A stretch of 64,000 nt of DNA from Bacteroidales bacterium. GTDB taxonomy: Bacteria; Bacteroidota; Bacteroidia; Bacteroidales; VadinHA17. A program made the position numbers and the translations under genes. A model generated the notes under the pieces. That model ran no database searches. It had not been told where the DNA came from and saw nothing but the letters and a program-made list of their open reading frames with translations. Below, in pieces: positions 18,122-27,142 of the stretch (within the stretch, counting starts at the first letter, position 1; each line of letters opens with the position of its first letter). Where the stretch lies: the NCBI GenBank assembly GCA_017999895.1, contig JAGNKY010000004.1, positions 62,001-126,000 of the forward strand, in the 5' to 3' direction.

Positions 18122-18841
18122 TTATACAAAATTTCTTTCTTTTTTTATTTTTTCGTAAGCTTCATTTACCTTTTTGAATTTTTCATCTGCAGCTTTACGG
18201 AATTCTTCTCCAAGATGGCTTACTTTATCAGGGTGGTATTTTAAAGCCATTTTTCTGTATGCTTTTTTAATTTCCTCGTCGGTTGCAGTCGGTTCGATCT
18301 CGAGTATTTTATATGCCGAGCCGAGTTCTGGAATAAACATATTTTTTATTGAAGCAAAATCGCTCGCATAGATTCCAAGATATTCCGATATTTTATTTAT
18401 AATCGACACCTCGATCGGATCATATTTTTCATCAGCGCCTGCAATGCCGAAAAGTAAATGAATCAGATGGAGGCGTGAGGAATAGTCCATATTTCTTGAA
18501 ATTTGAATACACACCTCTTTAAGAGGTATCTCCTGTTTCAAAAGATCACGTAGTATTAAAACGGCTTCTTTTGCCGATTCCTTCCCAAACTGCTGAGTTA
18601 AAAACTTCTTTACATAATCGAGTTCCGATTTAAGAAGCTTTTCATCTGCTTTCATAACCGCAGCAATAAGTACAAGCAGGCTGATGCCAAAATTGCCATC
18701 GGCCGCTTTGGACGACTTTCGTTGTTTTATCGATGAGGCATCATCAAAAAACGAACCTGCAAGAAATCCAAGTAATGCGCCCATTGGGCCACCAAGTACC
18801 CAGCCCAAACCGCCACCTATCCATTTTGCAAAATTTCCCAT
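18122..18841 (-). CDS. TerB and J-domain protein (DjlA-like)
   Basis: A 239-residue cochaperone-like protein. A glycine-rich hydrophobic N-terminus (about 5-33, with [21 protein letters not shown] split by small residues) may insert in the membrane. A TerB-like helical domain covers about 45-160 ([17 protein letters not shown]). A J-domain at about 175-239 carries the HPD tripeptide in ALKYHPDKV, which stimulates DnaK. The layout resembles DjlA. It precedes coaE-like housekeeping genes on the same strand, with 11 bp separating it from coaE upstream. Confidence 0.9.
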   Translation of the reverse strand: MGNFAKWIGGGLGWVLGGPMGALLGFLAGSFFDDASSIKQRKSSKAADGNFGISLLVLIAAVMKADEKLLKSELDYVKKFLTQQFGKESAKEAVLILRDLLKQEIPLKEVCIQISRNMDYSSRLHLIHLLFGIAGADEKYDPIEVSIINKISEYLGIYASDFASIKNMFIPELGSAYKILEIEPTATDEEIKKAYRKMALKYHPDKVSHLGEEFRKAADEKFKKVNEAYEKIKKERNFV

Positions 18842-18852
18842 AACCGAAAATA

Positions 18853-19431
18853 TTATATCCCGAGCAATTCCCTGTGAATCTTTATTATTGAAGGTATTAT
18901 CAGTTCATTGCCGGAATTATTTATTACATAATGAGATTTCTTTATCCTCTGACTGTCATCCCACTGGTTCCTCATTCTCTCTATCACTTCCTGACGTGAA
19001 AGGTTCTTACTTTCAATCACTCTTTTAATACGTTCTTCAGCCGGGGCGGCAACAGTAAGTATTCTGTCAACAAATTTATCAGCGCCGCTTTCGAAAAGTA
19101 TTGCTGCTTCAAGAATAACATAAGGATAATCACTTTTTTCAGCCCATCGGATAAAATTTCTAAATATTTCGGGATGAACAATTTGATTTATCTTTTGCAA
19201 TAAATCCTCATTATTAAAAATCAACTTTGCTAATTCTTTCCTGTCGAGCGAACCGTTCGGGTACACATTTTTCCCGACAGCTTCGTTCACCCTCTCCATC
19301 ACATTTATATCATTATCCATTATTATCCTTGCAGCCTCATCAGCATAGAAAACCGGAGCACCAAGAATATTGAATACTTTGCATACTACCGTTTTACCAC
19401 TTCCTATCCCACCGGTTATTCCTAACTTCAT
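18853..19431 (-). CDS. coaE: Dephospho-CoA kinase
   Basis: Catalyses the last step of coenzyme A synthesis, phosphorylation of dephospho-CoA. At 192 residues it is of normal size. The P-loop is GGIGSGKT (5-12). The CoA-binding domain includes VFYADEAAR (about 27-35) and the conserved [13 protein letters not shown] (about 84-96). IRNQW-like and [19 protein letters not shown] signatures are in the lid region. It sits in a minus-strand cluster with YbbR, YajC, DUF1573 and NusB, an order typical of Bacteroidales. Confidence 0.96.
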   Translation of the reverse strand: MKLGITGGIGSGKTVVCKVFNILGAPVFYADEAARIIMDNDINVMERVNEAVGKNVYPNGSLDRKELAKLIFNNEDLLQKINQIVHPEIFRNFIRWAEKSDYPYVILEAAILFESGADKFVDRILTVAAPAEERIKRVIESKNLSRQEVIERMRNQWDDSQRIKKSHYVINNSGNELIIPSIIKIHRELLGI

Positions 19432-19446
19432 GATTCAACAAACAGA

Positions 19447-19932
19447 TTATTTCACCGCCTCCGTATTTAAATCTGTGCCAATTTCAAAAAAAAGTGTATC
19501 GGGTTTAACAGATAATACCTGAAAATCGGGACGAAAGCGGTTTATAAAAATATGTTGAATTTCTCCAACAGTTATAAAATACTTTTGAGTTCCATTTTTA
19601 TCGGTGAATTTATTAAGTCGCACTGAATTGAGGTCAATCACAACAGGCGATCTGGATGAAAGAAATCTGGTTTTAATAATTGAATATCCTGTCCCATTCA
19701 GTTTTATAACAACATTCCCCGTTAGAGAATTGGATACTACAACTCCAGGAGGTGTGTTAATAAAAGTTATAGGATATCTTATTTCTATCTCCATTTCTTT
19801 TCGCAGGGAATTTATATACCATAGAATAAAAGAAATGAGCAGGAAAAATAAGAAAACGGCAAGATTACGATTACAAATTTTTTTGACCGAATCGAGGATA
19901 ATATCCAGCCGTCTTTTTCCCTCCTGTGCCAT
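19447..19932 (-). CDS. YbbR-like domain protein
   Basis: A 161-residue membrane-anchored protein with one transmembrane helix near the N-terminus (about 23-41, NLAVFLFFLLISFILWYI) and one extracytoplasmic beta-rich YbbR-type domain (IEIRYPITFINTPPGVVV). Firmicutes YbbR (CdaR) has several such domains and regulates cyclic di-AMP synthesis. The Bacteroidota single-domain form between coaE and yajC has no defined role that I know of. Confidence 0.82.
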   Translation of the reverse strand: MAQEGKRRLDIILDSVKKICNRNLAVFLFFLLISFILWYINSLRKEMEIEIRYPITFINTPPGVVVSNSLTGNVVIKLNGTGYSIIKTRFLSSRSPVVIDLNSVRLNKFTDKNGTQKYFITVGEIQHIFINRFRPDFQVLSVKPDTLFFEIGTDLNTEAVK

Positions 19933-19935
19933 TTA

Positions 19936-20265
19936 TTATTTTTGCTCAATATCTGTAGGATCTTTCAGTACAGCACTTTTATCAACTTTAAGTTTCACAT
20001 CCCCTCCTGCATCAAGAATTACAACATTGTCCTTAACTTCGGCAACTTTTCCATATATACCTCCGGTTGTAACTACCCTATCTCCCTTTTTAAGAGAGTT
20101 TCTATAGTTCGATAATTCTTTTTGTTTTTTCATTTGTGGTTGTATCATAAAAAAATAAAAAACCACAAATACTAACAAGAGAGGCAACAAAGTTACCAAT
20201 AAATTTCCCGAACCGGCAGGCTTTGCCGATTGGGAAATCAAAAACAGATTCAAATAATTTCCCAT
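19936..20265 (-). CDS. yajC: Preprotein translocase accessory subunit YajC
   Basis: A 109-residue partner of SecDF in the Sec translocase. There is one transmembrane helix (about 22-42) followed by FFMIQPQMKKQKE and the conserved motif LKKGDRVVTTGGIYGKVAEV (about 58-77). The length is usual. It is 3 bp upstream of the YbbR gene and in the same direction. Confidence 0.95.
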   Translation of the reverse strand: MGNYLNLFLISQSAKPAGSGNLLVTLLPLLLVFVVFYFFMIQPQMKKQKELSNYRNSLKKGDRVVTTGGIYGKVAEVKDNVVILDAGGDVKLKVDKSAVLKDPTDIEQK

Positions 20266-20310
20266 TTTTAAAACATTTACAATTAATATAATTATTATTT
20301 ACTATTTTAT

Positions 20311-20772
20311 TTATATTATTTTCTTTCCTTTTGATATTACTTCGGCTCTGATTTGAAGTAATACATATTGTCTGGAAGCATTCGACCTGACTGTGATGGT
20401 TTTTCTCTGAGCCCCGTTATATCCAGATGAGTCAAAAACCACCTCAATAGTTCCGGTTTCGCCAGGTGCCACAGGCTTTGTGCTGTACTTTGATACAGTA
20501 CAGCCGCAGCTTGTTGAAACCGAATTTATTATCAATGGAGCTTTACCTGTATTCCTGAACGTGAATATTACCGCAACTTTTTCGCCAGAAACAATCCTTC
20601 CGAAATCGTGTTCATATTCGCTGAATTCAATGCCTGCAGTATCGGATTCAACTGATAATGTATTTTCGGCCTTCTTTCCGATGCCAGTGCCCGATCCGGC
20701 ACTACAGCTATAAAAAAGAAAAACAAGCGAAATCGAATAACCTATGACCTTTATCTGCTTTATCACGTTCAT
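20311..20772 (-). CDS. DUF1573 lipoprotein
   Basis: A 153-residue lipoprotein with lipobox LFYSC (Cys about 23). The mature part is one DUF1573/ASPM-SPD-2-Hydin-like immunoglobulin domain (YEHDFGRIVSGEKVAVIFTF, GKAPLIINSVSTSCGCTVS, PVAPGETGTIEVVFDSSGYN). Such domains are common in Bacteroidota envelopes, with unknown roles. It is 12 bp downstream of nusB and probably cotranscribed. Confidence 0.9.
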   Translation of the reverse strand: MNVIKQIKVIGYSISLVFLFYSCSAGSGTGIGKKAENTLSVESDTAGIEFSEYEHDFGRIVSGEKVAVIFTFRNTGKAPLIINSVSTSCGCTVSKYSTKPVAPGETGTIEVVFDSSGYNGAQRKTITVRSNASRQYVLLQIRAEVISKGKKII

Positions 20773-20784
20773 TGTTAATCAAAA

Positions 20785-21738
20785 TTATTTCATTTCACCA
20801 AGAAGCCCTTTACCAGTTTTACGGTAAAGATTTTTCTCTCGCATTTCCCTGACTATTTTATCAAGAATTCCATTTATAAAAGTACTGCTTTTTTCCGTAC
20901 AGTAATATTTGGCAATTTCTATGTATTCATTAAGTGTGACTTTTACCGGTATTTCTTCGAATTCAATTATTTCATTTATTGCAAGTTGCATAACCAATAC
21001 GTCCATTAATGCAATACGTTCAACCTCCCAGTTAGTTGTGTTCTTTTTGATAAGATCAAGAGCCAGTTTCGAATTAACTATAGCACTGCGGAATAAATGT
21101 TTAACAAAATACTCATCTTCCTCATTTTTAAAAAGCGGCATTAATTGAACATCAGCACCTGAATTCTTTTTGAACCTCCTGAGAGTTTTTTCGATCATTG
21201 TTATGATATTTTCAATATCATCGTTCCAGTATATACTCTGCTCCTCCAAAGCAGAAAGAAACTCTTCGGAAGCCGGGAAAAAATCAGTTACAAGTTTAAT
21301 TATAAATTTTTTATCCTCAGAAAAACCCGATTTTTCATTGTTCATATAACTAATGAATTCATCCCATTTCTGAATCTCACCGAACAAGGTTTTCGCCAAA
21401 CCCTGACTTATTACCCATGTATTTCCGGATGATTCCCGATATTTCTTCAAATTTTCATTATTCCGTAATTGTTTTATAAGCTTGTTTTCGATAAAGCGCC
21501 TGTTCGGATTGATATCCTCGTAGGATTTTATCTTTTTATTAAGCGAAAAATTGATTTTTTCTTCGGCAACATCGGCAATATCAATGATAAGCAAAAGAAT
21601 ATAATAATACAATTCAAGCGATTTATTTATTGTCAACATAAGTTCGCTTTCAGCCTTTGCCACGTCTCCGTCGTTTCTTCGGTTGTAGGCATAAAGACAC
21701 ATAAGGGCCTTAATTCTTAATAATCGTCTGCTTAACAT
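20785..21738 (-). CDS. nusB: Transcription antitermination factor NusB
   Basis: NusB binds NusE and boxA RNA in rRNA antitermination. I start at the ATG at 21738 (MLSRRLLRIKALMCLYAY), giving 317 residues. An upstream ATG would add nine less typical residues. The Bacteroidota form is about twice the length of E. coli NusB because of a helical N-terminal insertion. The canonical part is the last 110 residues: NWEVERIALMDVLVMQLAINEI, then EIPVKVTLNEYIEIAKYY and SSTFINGILDKI. It is first in the cluster ending with coaE and the J-domain gene. Confidence 0.93.
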   Translation of the reverse strand: MLSRRLLRIKALMCLYAYNRRNDGDVAKAESELMLTINKSLELYYYILLLIIDIADVAEEKINFSLNKKIKSYEDINPNRRFIENKLIKQLRNNENLKKYRESSGNTWVISQGLAKTLFGEIQKWDEFISYMNNEKSGFSEDKKFIIKLVTDFFPASEEFLSALEEQSIYWNDDIENIITMIEKTLRRFKKNSGADVQLMPLFKNEEDEYFVKHLFRSAIVNSKLALDLIKKNTTNWEVERIALMDVLVMQLAINEIIEFEEIPVKVTLNEYIEIAKYYCTEKSSTFINGILDKIVREMREKNLYRKTGKGLLGEMK

Positions 21739-21854
21739 TATAAAGAGCTCGTAAAAACGCTGCAAAAATATTCATTTTAATCAATCATAAAACAGAGAAA
21801 AATATCATTTAATAAGAAGAATAAAGAATTATTTTAATTTGATAAAATAATTGT

Positions 21855-21862
21855 TACATTTG
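21855..21862 (+). promoter_or_regulatory. Putative -7 element of the DUF3276 gene
   Basis: TACATTTG matches TAnnTTTG, 29 bp before the ATG at 21892. At the right distance upstream (19 bp) there is TTTT rather than TTTG. Confidence 0.42.
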
Positions 21863-21891
21863 ACCGAATTAATAAGTAAATTATTATAATT

Positions 21892-22287
21892 ATGGAAGAA
21901 GAAACCGGGTTAATTACTGAAAGTGAAGAAAAAACCGGCAGAGATGAAGTTTTTACGAAAGTTGTAAGAGCAGGCAAAAGAACTTATTTTTTTGATGTAA
22001 AAACTACCCGAAGCAACGATTTTTATCTTACCATTACTGAAAGTAAAAAACATTCAGGCAAAGAGGGAAAAATTTTTTATGAAAAACATAAAATTTTCCT
22101 TTATAAGGAAGATTTTGAAAAGTTTATTAATGGCCTGAACGAAGTAATTTATTATATCAACAATAGTAAATCAAAAAAAGAAGAATTATCTGTTGAAGTT
22201 GAAGACAAAGATCCCGAACCTGTAACCCGGGAACTGTCGGACAGAAAATTTACCAGCGTTGATTTCGAAGATCTTGGTAATATATAA
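21892..22287 (+). CDS. DUF3276 / PUR-domain nucleic-acid-binding protein
   Basis: A 131-residue protein with the PUR-alpha-like motif of the DUF3276 family: DEVFTKVVRAGKRTYFFDVK (about 18-37), then TRSNDFYLTITESKK (about 40-54) and IFLYKEDFEKFINGLNEVI. Bacterial PUR proteins bind single-stranded DNA and RNA. The C-terminal 45 residues are acidic. It appears monocistronic and is followed 53 bp later by the DUF456 gene. Confidence 0.92.
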   Translation: MEEETGLITESEEKTGRDEVFTKVVRAGKRTYFFDVKTTRSNDFYLTITESKKHSGKEGKIFYEKHKIFLYKEDFEKFINGLNEVIYYINNSKSKKEELSVEVEDKDPEPVTRELSDRKFTSVDFEDLGNI

Positions 22288-22340
22288 TATTGTACCATAT
22301 TTTATTCGTGCGATAATTTCTCAATAAAACCATTATCCCG

Positions 22341-22820
22341 ATGGTTGATTACTTATTATTGATAACAGGGATTTTAGCTATGATTCTGGGAATAATCGGG
22401 TGTCTTGTTCCTGTATTACCCGGGCCTCCTTTAAGCTTCATTGGAATTCTTCTTCTACATTTTTCGAGATTCGCTAATTTTAGCAAAACCCTTATTTTAA
22501 TATTTGCAGGCATTACAATAATTGTTTCTGTGCTCGATTATATTGTGCCGATATGGGGAACAAGAAAGTTCGGCGGCTCAAAATATGGAACAAGGGGGGC
22601 AACCATTGGACTGATAATAGGCTTTTTTCTTGGGCCTGCCGGGATAATTCTGGGACCTCTTATCGGGGCTTTCGTTGGTGAGATGATTTTCAAAGACGAT
22701 ATTGGATATGCTTTAAAAGCAGGTATAGGCAGTCTTCTCGGCTTCCTTACTGGAATAGGCCTTAAACTTGCAGCCTCGTTCGTTATGACATTCTACTTCG
22801 TAAAAGAACTTATCAGGTAA
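22341..22820 (+). CDS. DUF456 membrane protein
   Basis: A 159-residue, strongly hydrophobic protein with about five membrane segments. It has the glycine-rich family motifs GCLVPVLPGPPLSFIG (about 20-35), YIVPIWGTRKFGGSKYGTRG (about 67-86) and GPAGIILGPLIGAFVGE (about 97-113). Function is unknown. It is followed directly by a heptameric repeat and the convergent argF gene. Confidence 0.9.
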   Translation: MVDYLLLITGILAMILGIIGCLVPVLPGPPLSFIGILLLHFSRFANFSKTLILIFAGITIIVSVLDYIVPIWGTRKFGGSKYGTRGATIGLIIGFFLGPAGIILGPLIGAFVGEMIFKDDIGYALKAGIGSLLGFLTGIGLKLAASFVMTFYFVKELIR

Positions 22821-22827
22821 GCGGAGC

Positions 22828-22869
22828 AAGGAAAAAGGCAAAAGGAAAAAGGAAAAAGGAAAAAGGTAA
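22828..22869. repeat. Heptameric tandem repeat (AAGGAAA), six units
   Basis: Units in phase are AAGGAAA, AAGGCAA, three AAGGAAA and AAGGTAA. The array fills the gap between the convergent DUF456 and argF genes. The same A/G heptamer family occurs at 58096-58151 and 59990-60024. Confidence 0.88.
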
Positions 22870-22876
22870 AATTATT

Positions 22877-23878
22877 TTATTCCCCGAGGGTGGCGACCAT
22901 AACTGCCTTGATGGTGTGAAGTCTGTTTTCAGCCTCATCGAATACGACCGACATATCCGACTCAAAAACATCTTCGGTCACCTCTATTCCGTCGAGGCCA
23001 TATTTCTGATAAATTGCCTCGCCTGTTACTGTTTCCCTGTTATGAAATGAAGGCAGACAATGCAGAAACTTAACATTTGGATTTCCAGTTTTTCTCATTA
23101 CCTCCATATTCACCTGAAAAGGTTTAAACAGACGTATTCTTTCTTCCCATGCCGATTCAGGTTCACCCATCGAAACCCACACATCGGTGCATATAAAATC
23201 AACTCCTTTCACAGCCTCTTCGACCCTATCTGTAATTGTAATTCTTGCGCCTGTTTTTGCGGCTATTTCCCTGCACTTTTTAACCAGTGAATCTGCTGGT
23301 TGATACTTTGCAGGTGCTGCAATTCTGAAATCCATCCCCATTTTGGCTGCGCCTACCAGATATGAATTGCCCATATTGAAACGGGCGTCGCCTAAATAGC
23401 AAAAACTGATTTTTTCCAGCGGCTTCCCTGAATGCTCTTTCATTGTCATAAAATCAGCAAGTATCTGCGTGGGATGGGATTCATCGGTCAGACCGTTCCA
23501 TACCGGCACACCGGCATATTTAGCCAGTTCTTCAACTATTCCCTGCCCGAATCCACGATATTCTATCCCATCGTACATCCTTCCAAGTACACGGGCAGTA
23601 TCTTTCATTGACTCTTTCTGTTTCATCTGAGAACCGGTGGGACCAATATAAGTTACATGCGCTCCCTGATCATAAGCCGCTACTTCAAAAGCACACCTGG
23701 TTCGGGTCGAAGCTTTTTCAAAAATTAGTACAATATTTTTACCTTTAAGACGCTGAAACTCTCTTCGTTCTCTCTTTTCCTTCTTAAGTTTTGATGCAAG
23801 GTCAATCAAATAATCTATTTCTTCAGGCTCAAAATCGAGAAGTTTAAGGAAATGCTTACCTTTTAAATTGATTTCCAT
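22877..23878 (-). CDS. argF: Ornithine carbamoyltransferase
   Basis: Makes citrulline from ornithine and carbamoyl phosphate, or runs in reverse in arginine degradation. The 333-residue form starts at the ATG at 23878 ([16 protein letters not shown]). A longer frame to 23962 would place the likely promoter inside the gene. Motifs are [13 protein letters not shown] (carbamoyl-phosphate, about 53-65), [25 protein letters not shown] (about 134-144), DVWVSMGE and FLHCLPSFH (about 270-278). It resembles enteric OTC closely and lacks the HCLP-region changes I would expect in N-succinylornithine transcarbamylase, although many Bacteroidota use the succinylated route. Confidence 0.93.
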   Translation of the reverse strand: MEINLKGKHFLKLLDFEPEEIDYLIDLASKLKKEKRERREFQRLKGKNIVLIFEKASTRTRCAFEVAAYDQGAHVTYIGPTGSQMKQKESMKDTARVLGRMYDGIEYRGFGQGIVEELAKYAGVPVWNGLTDESHPTQILADFMTMKEHSGKPLEKISFCYLGDARFNMGNSYLVGAAKMGMDFRIAAPAKYQPADSLVKKCREIAAKTGARITITDRVEEAVKGVDFICTDVWVSMGEPESAWEERIRLFKPFQVNMEVMRKTGNPNVKFLHCLPSFHNRETVTGEAIYQKYGLDGIEVTEDVFESDMSVVFDEAENRLHTIKAVMVATLGE

Positions 23879-23926
23879 TATTTTATAAATTAATGAATTA
23901 AAAAAATAGCAATTGTAAAAATCAAG

Positions 23927-23934
23927 CAAAAATA
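23927..23934 (-). promoter_or_regulatory. Putative -7 element of argF
   Basis: On the minus strand TATTTTTG (23934-23927) lies about 48 bp before the ATG at 23878. A TTG occurs 25 bp upstream, wider than the usual 19-21. Its position inside the possible N-terminal extension supports the shorter start. Confidence 0.4.
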
Positions 23935-24313
23935 TAAAATTACCATTATAGGGACATATCAATAAACTACTTTTCTTATTGCTGTTGTTTGATAAAATTA
24001 TAAGTCCAGTCTAAAAAGGTTATAGCCAAAAATAAGGAATTAATTTTAAATTTAGTTTTAAATAACTTATACTTATAATATATTGTATATCTGGTGATTA
24101 TAAATATCTGATAGCCATTGTGTTGTAAGTTCTATATGAAATATATTTATTTGAATATCAGATAAATAATATCTGTAGAAGGCAATCGAGTTTTAAGGGA
24201 ATAGCTGTAACCATACCTGAAAAAGGGGATGTACAAGTACATTTATGAGTTAAAATTATATATCACTCAGGTGTTTCCCTGGCAAAGTGACTCACTTTGT
24301 AAACTAATTTCTT
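23935..24313. other. A+T-rich intergenic region with a short inverted repeat
   Basis: No gene is seen in this stretch between argF and the hybrid kinase gene, both on the minus strand. At 24283-24299 CAAAGTGA-C-TCACTTTG forms a perfect 8-bp inverted repeat about 15 bp past the kinase stop. No U-tract follows on the minus strand, so it is a weak terminator candidate at best. Confidence 0.45.
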
Positions 24314-26614
24314 TCAGAACATCTTTTCGATGACTTCCAGTAACTTTTGTTTATCAAAAGGTTTGGAAATGAGCGCAGTGCAACCTGAATCCAGAGCTTT
24401 CTGTACATCATCGGTATAAGCAGTTTGAGCAATAATAGGAATATCAGGTTTCGATTCCCTTATTATTCTTGTAGCAGTAAGACCATCCATGCCAGGCATC
24501 CTGATATCCATTAGAATCAGGTCAATGTTGTCATCGCTGAGGGCTTTTTCCACAGCATCCTTGCCATTTGTAGCTCTTATAACTTCAGCATTTATGCCTT
24601 TCAAGAAAAATTTTATCAGCATGAAATTACTGTCTACATCATCAACAACAAGAATCCGTTTTTTCTCACTGAATGAAAAATCTGATTCAGCAATAGTATG
24701 TAAAACTTCAGCTTCAAGTGCGACAGGTTTTTCGTAAGGGATTGTAAAATAGAACCGGCTTCCCCTTCCGGGTTCTGATGTAACCCCTATTTTACCTCCA
24801 AGAAGTTCTACATAAGCTTTACATATAGAGAGCCCCAGACCTGTTCCTTCATAGACTTTTGTATGAGGGTCTTCAACCTGATAAAAACGGTCGAATATTT
24901 TTGTTTGATGCTCGGGAGGTATACCTATTCCAGTATCAGCAACAAAAAACTCAATATAGTCTCCCCTAACAGTATAGCCGAAATTTACAGAGCCTTTTAA
25001 GGTAAATTTTAATGCGTTCGAAATAAGATTTGAAATGATCTGCTGCAGCTTGGTATTATCGGTGAATATCATTGATTCTTCATCCGAAAGCTCACAACTC
25101 AAGCCTAGTTCTATTTTTTTTTCATTTGCTTTCGGCAAAAACTGTTTGTAAGAAGATTTAAGCAATGAATTAAGCAAAAAATCACTTTTGTTCACCTTGA
25201 CTATATTTGCCTCTATATTAGCAACATCAATTATGTCGTTAATTATTGAAAGCAGTTGATTGCTACTGTTAATAATTACTTCTACATAGTAGTCGAACAT
25301 TTGTTTGGTAATGCCAGGCTCTGACATAAGAGACGCAAACCCAACAATTGCATTCATCGGCGTTCTTATCTCATGAGAGATATTGTGGAGAAAAGCTGTT
25401 TTCAGTCTGTCGCTCTCCTCTGCCTTTTCTTTTGCTTTAATAAGTTCCTGCGCAGCTTCTTTCCTGTCAGTAATGTCCCTGCAAACTACCAGTAATTCTT
25501 TTTCCCCATAGTCTATCGGAGAAGAAGAAAGCTCTGCCCAGAAAGGAGTCCTGTCATACCTGAGAAGCTTGTACTCGCCAATATCCGGCAAGTCATTTCC
25601 TGCAAGGATATTATAAAGTCTTGACATAACGGTTTCATGATAATCGGGGCTTACCCAGTCGAATATGGAAGTATTGGCGATGTCCAGCTCCCCGGGAGGA
25701 ACTCTGAAAATTTCGTACATCTTTCTTGAAATATATTTTACTGCACCTTCCATGTTGGTTATTAAAATTCCGTCAGGCGAGAGATCAACGAGTGTGCGAT
25801 AATGGGTTTCCGATTCAATGATCTTTTCCTCCATTTTTTTTCGCTGTGTTATATCAAAGTAAGATGCAAGTAAATGATGTGCCATGTTGTCCTGGTCTTT
25901 CTGGCATACGACAGAAACGCTTGTAAAAATGATTTCTCCGTTTTTCCTTATGAACCTCTTATCAAATTCGTACATGTCTATTTCTCCGGCAACAGCTTTA
26001 TCGAATAAATCAATACTTTGTTTAAGATCATCAGGATGTGTTATATCCATCCATGTCAATTTCATCAGCTCTTCCTTAGAATAGCCGAGCATCCGGCAAA
26101 GTCTTTCATTGATCTGGATCCAAGATTTATCAGGAGCAATCACACTCATTCCAATAGCCCCTGAGTCAAAATAATTCTGAAACTCCTTCTGACTTATCCT
26201 CAAAGCCTCTACGGCGTTTTCTTTCTGTATAAGTAATTCTTTCTTCTCCAGTGAAAATTTCACTGCCGTTCCAAGTCTGGAGAGGTTGTCTTTAAGGATG
26301 TAATCATCAGCCCCCGCTTTCATGCATTTCACGGCCACCTCCTCGTTTATCGAACCGGTAACCAGGATGAAAGGCACAGTTGGTATGAGATCATTTCTTA
26401 TCATCAGCGCCTGCATACCGTCAAACTGTGGTAAGGTGTAATCAGATATAATAATATCCGGTTTAAATGAGTTTATCTCAGCGGTGTAAGACTCCTCCGT
26501 ATAAACAAGTCTCCATGTAAAATTGATTCCTTCTCTTTTCAGGTTTCGTCCTATTATTTCCGCATCCTCCCTGTTATCCTCTACAAAAAGTATTTTAAGT
26601 TGCTGCCCGTTCAT
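24314..26614 (-). CDS. Hybrid sensor histidine kinase (REC-PAS-PAS-HisKA-HATPase-REC)
   Basis: A 766-residue soluble hybrid kinase. There is an N-terminal receiver (about 7-125; phosphoacceptor in DIIISDYTLPQFDG), PAS domains at about 137-260 and 265-385, and HisKA with the phosphorylated His in FLHNISHEIRTPMNAIVGFA (about 410). HATPase has DTGIGIP and GTGLGLSICKAY (about 560-590). A C-terminal receiver has DLILMDIRMPGMDG (about 700). It lacks membrane segments, so input probably comes through its own receiver or a soluble ligand. Downstream of an Rcp1-like receiver and a membrane kinase in the same direction, it probably belongs to one phosphorelay. Confidence 0.95.
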   Translation of the reverse strand: MNGQQLKILFVEDNREDAEIIGRNLKREGINFTWRLVYTEESYTAEINSFKPDIIISDYTLPQFDGMQALMIRNDLIPTVPFILVTGSINEEVAVKCMKAGADDYILKDNLSRLGTAVKFSLEKKELLIQKENAVEALRISQKEFQNYFDSGAIGMSVIAPDKSWIQINERLCRMLGYSKEELMKLTWMDITHPDDLKQSIDLFDKAVAGEIDMYEFDKRFIRKNGEIIFTSVSVVCQKDQDNMAHHLLASYFDITQRKKMEEKIIESETHYRTLVDLSPDGILITNMEGAVKYISRKMYEIFRVPPGELDIANTSIFDWVSPDYHETVMSRLYNILAGNDLPDIGEYKLLRYDRTPFWAELSSSPIDYGEKELLVVCRDITDRKEAAQELIKAKEKAEESDRLKTAFLHNISHEIRTPMNAIVGFASLMSEPGITKQMFDYYVEVIINSSNQLLSIINDIIDVANIEANIVKVNKSDFLLNSLLKSSYKQFLPKANEKKIELGLSCELSDEESMIFTDNTKLQQIISNLISNALKFTLKGSVNFGYTVRGDYIEFFVADTGIGIPPEHQTKIFDRFYQVEDPHTKVYEGTGLGLSICKAYVELLGGKIGVTSEPGRGSRFYFTIPYEKPVALEAEVLHTIAESDFSFSEKKRILVVDDVDSNFMLIKFFLKGINAEVIRATNGKDAVEKALSDDNIDLILMDIRMPGMDGLTATRIIRESKPDIPIIAQTAYTDDVQKALDSGCTALISKPFDKQKLLEVIEKMF

Positions 26615-26650
26615 AATTCATCTTAATTTTTAAATTTTATGATTTGTATG

Positions 26651-27094
26651 TTATCGCGCCGGTTCGTTTACAAGCAGCCAGTAAAGCCCGAGGCTGCTCA
26701 TCGCGTTTACAAACTGGTCAAAGTCAACCGGTTTAATAACATAACTGTTTACGCCAAGATTATAAGCTTCTTTAATGTCAGGCTCTTCCCGTGAGGATGT
26801 CACTATGACTATCGGAATATGCCTGGTGCGGGTATCAGATTTGACTGTTCTCAGCACCTCCAGGCCAGAAACTTTTGGCAGTTTAAGGTCGAGGAGTACA
26901 ATTTTAGGTGGGTTTTCGAAGCTTCTGCTGATGAATTTTCCGCGACAAAAGAAGAAATCGAGGGCCTCTTCGCCGTCTTCCGCTACGAAAACACTGTTGG
27001 CAAGGTTGTTTTTTCTCAGCGCTCTAAGCGTAAGTTCTGCATCTTGCGGATTATCTTCAACGATAAGGATTTCTACAGCTTTAAAGTTTTCCAT
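26651..27094 (-). CDS. Single-domain response regulator, Rcp1-like
   Basis: A 147-residue receiver without an output domain. It has the acidic pocket [11 protein letters not shown], phosphoacceptor Asp in [12 protein letters not shown] (about 72), VTSS (about 98) and [11 protein letters not shown] (Lys about 118). Such Rcp1-type regulators are often encoded beside phytochrome-like kinases and shuttle phosphoryl groups. It lies between a membrane kinase (48 bp upstream) and a hybrid kinase (36 bp downstream), making a three-gene phosphorelay likely. Confidence 0.94.
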   Translation of the reverse strand: MENFKAVEILIVEDNPQDAELTLRALRKNNLANSVFVAEDGEEALDFFFCRGKFISRSFENPPKIVLLDLKLPKVSGLEVLRTVKSDTRTRHIPIVIVTSSREEPDIKEAYNLGVNSYVIKPVDFDQFVNAMSSLGLYWLLVNEPAR

Positions 27095-27142
27095 CTTCTA
27101 TTTTTAAATTTTAAATTGTCAATACAGTTTCTTAAGTTCTTT

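Noticed and set aside
22877..23962. Longer argF with 28 extra N-terminal residues
   Set aside because: The extension is hydrophobic and unlike the family, and it contains the probable promoter; the ATG at 23878 gives the normal length.
24283..24299. 8-bp inverted repeat as terminator of the hybrid kinase gene
   Set aside because: No U-tract follows on the minus strand, so only a weak candidate.
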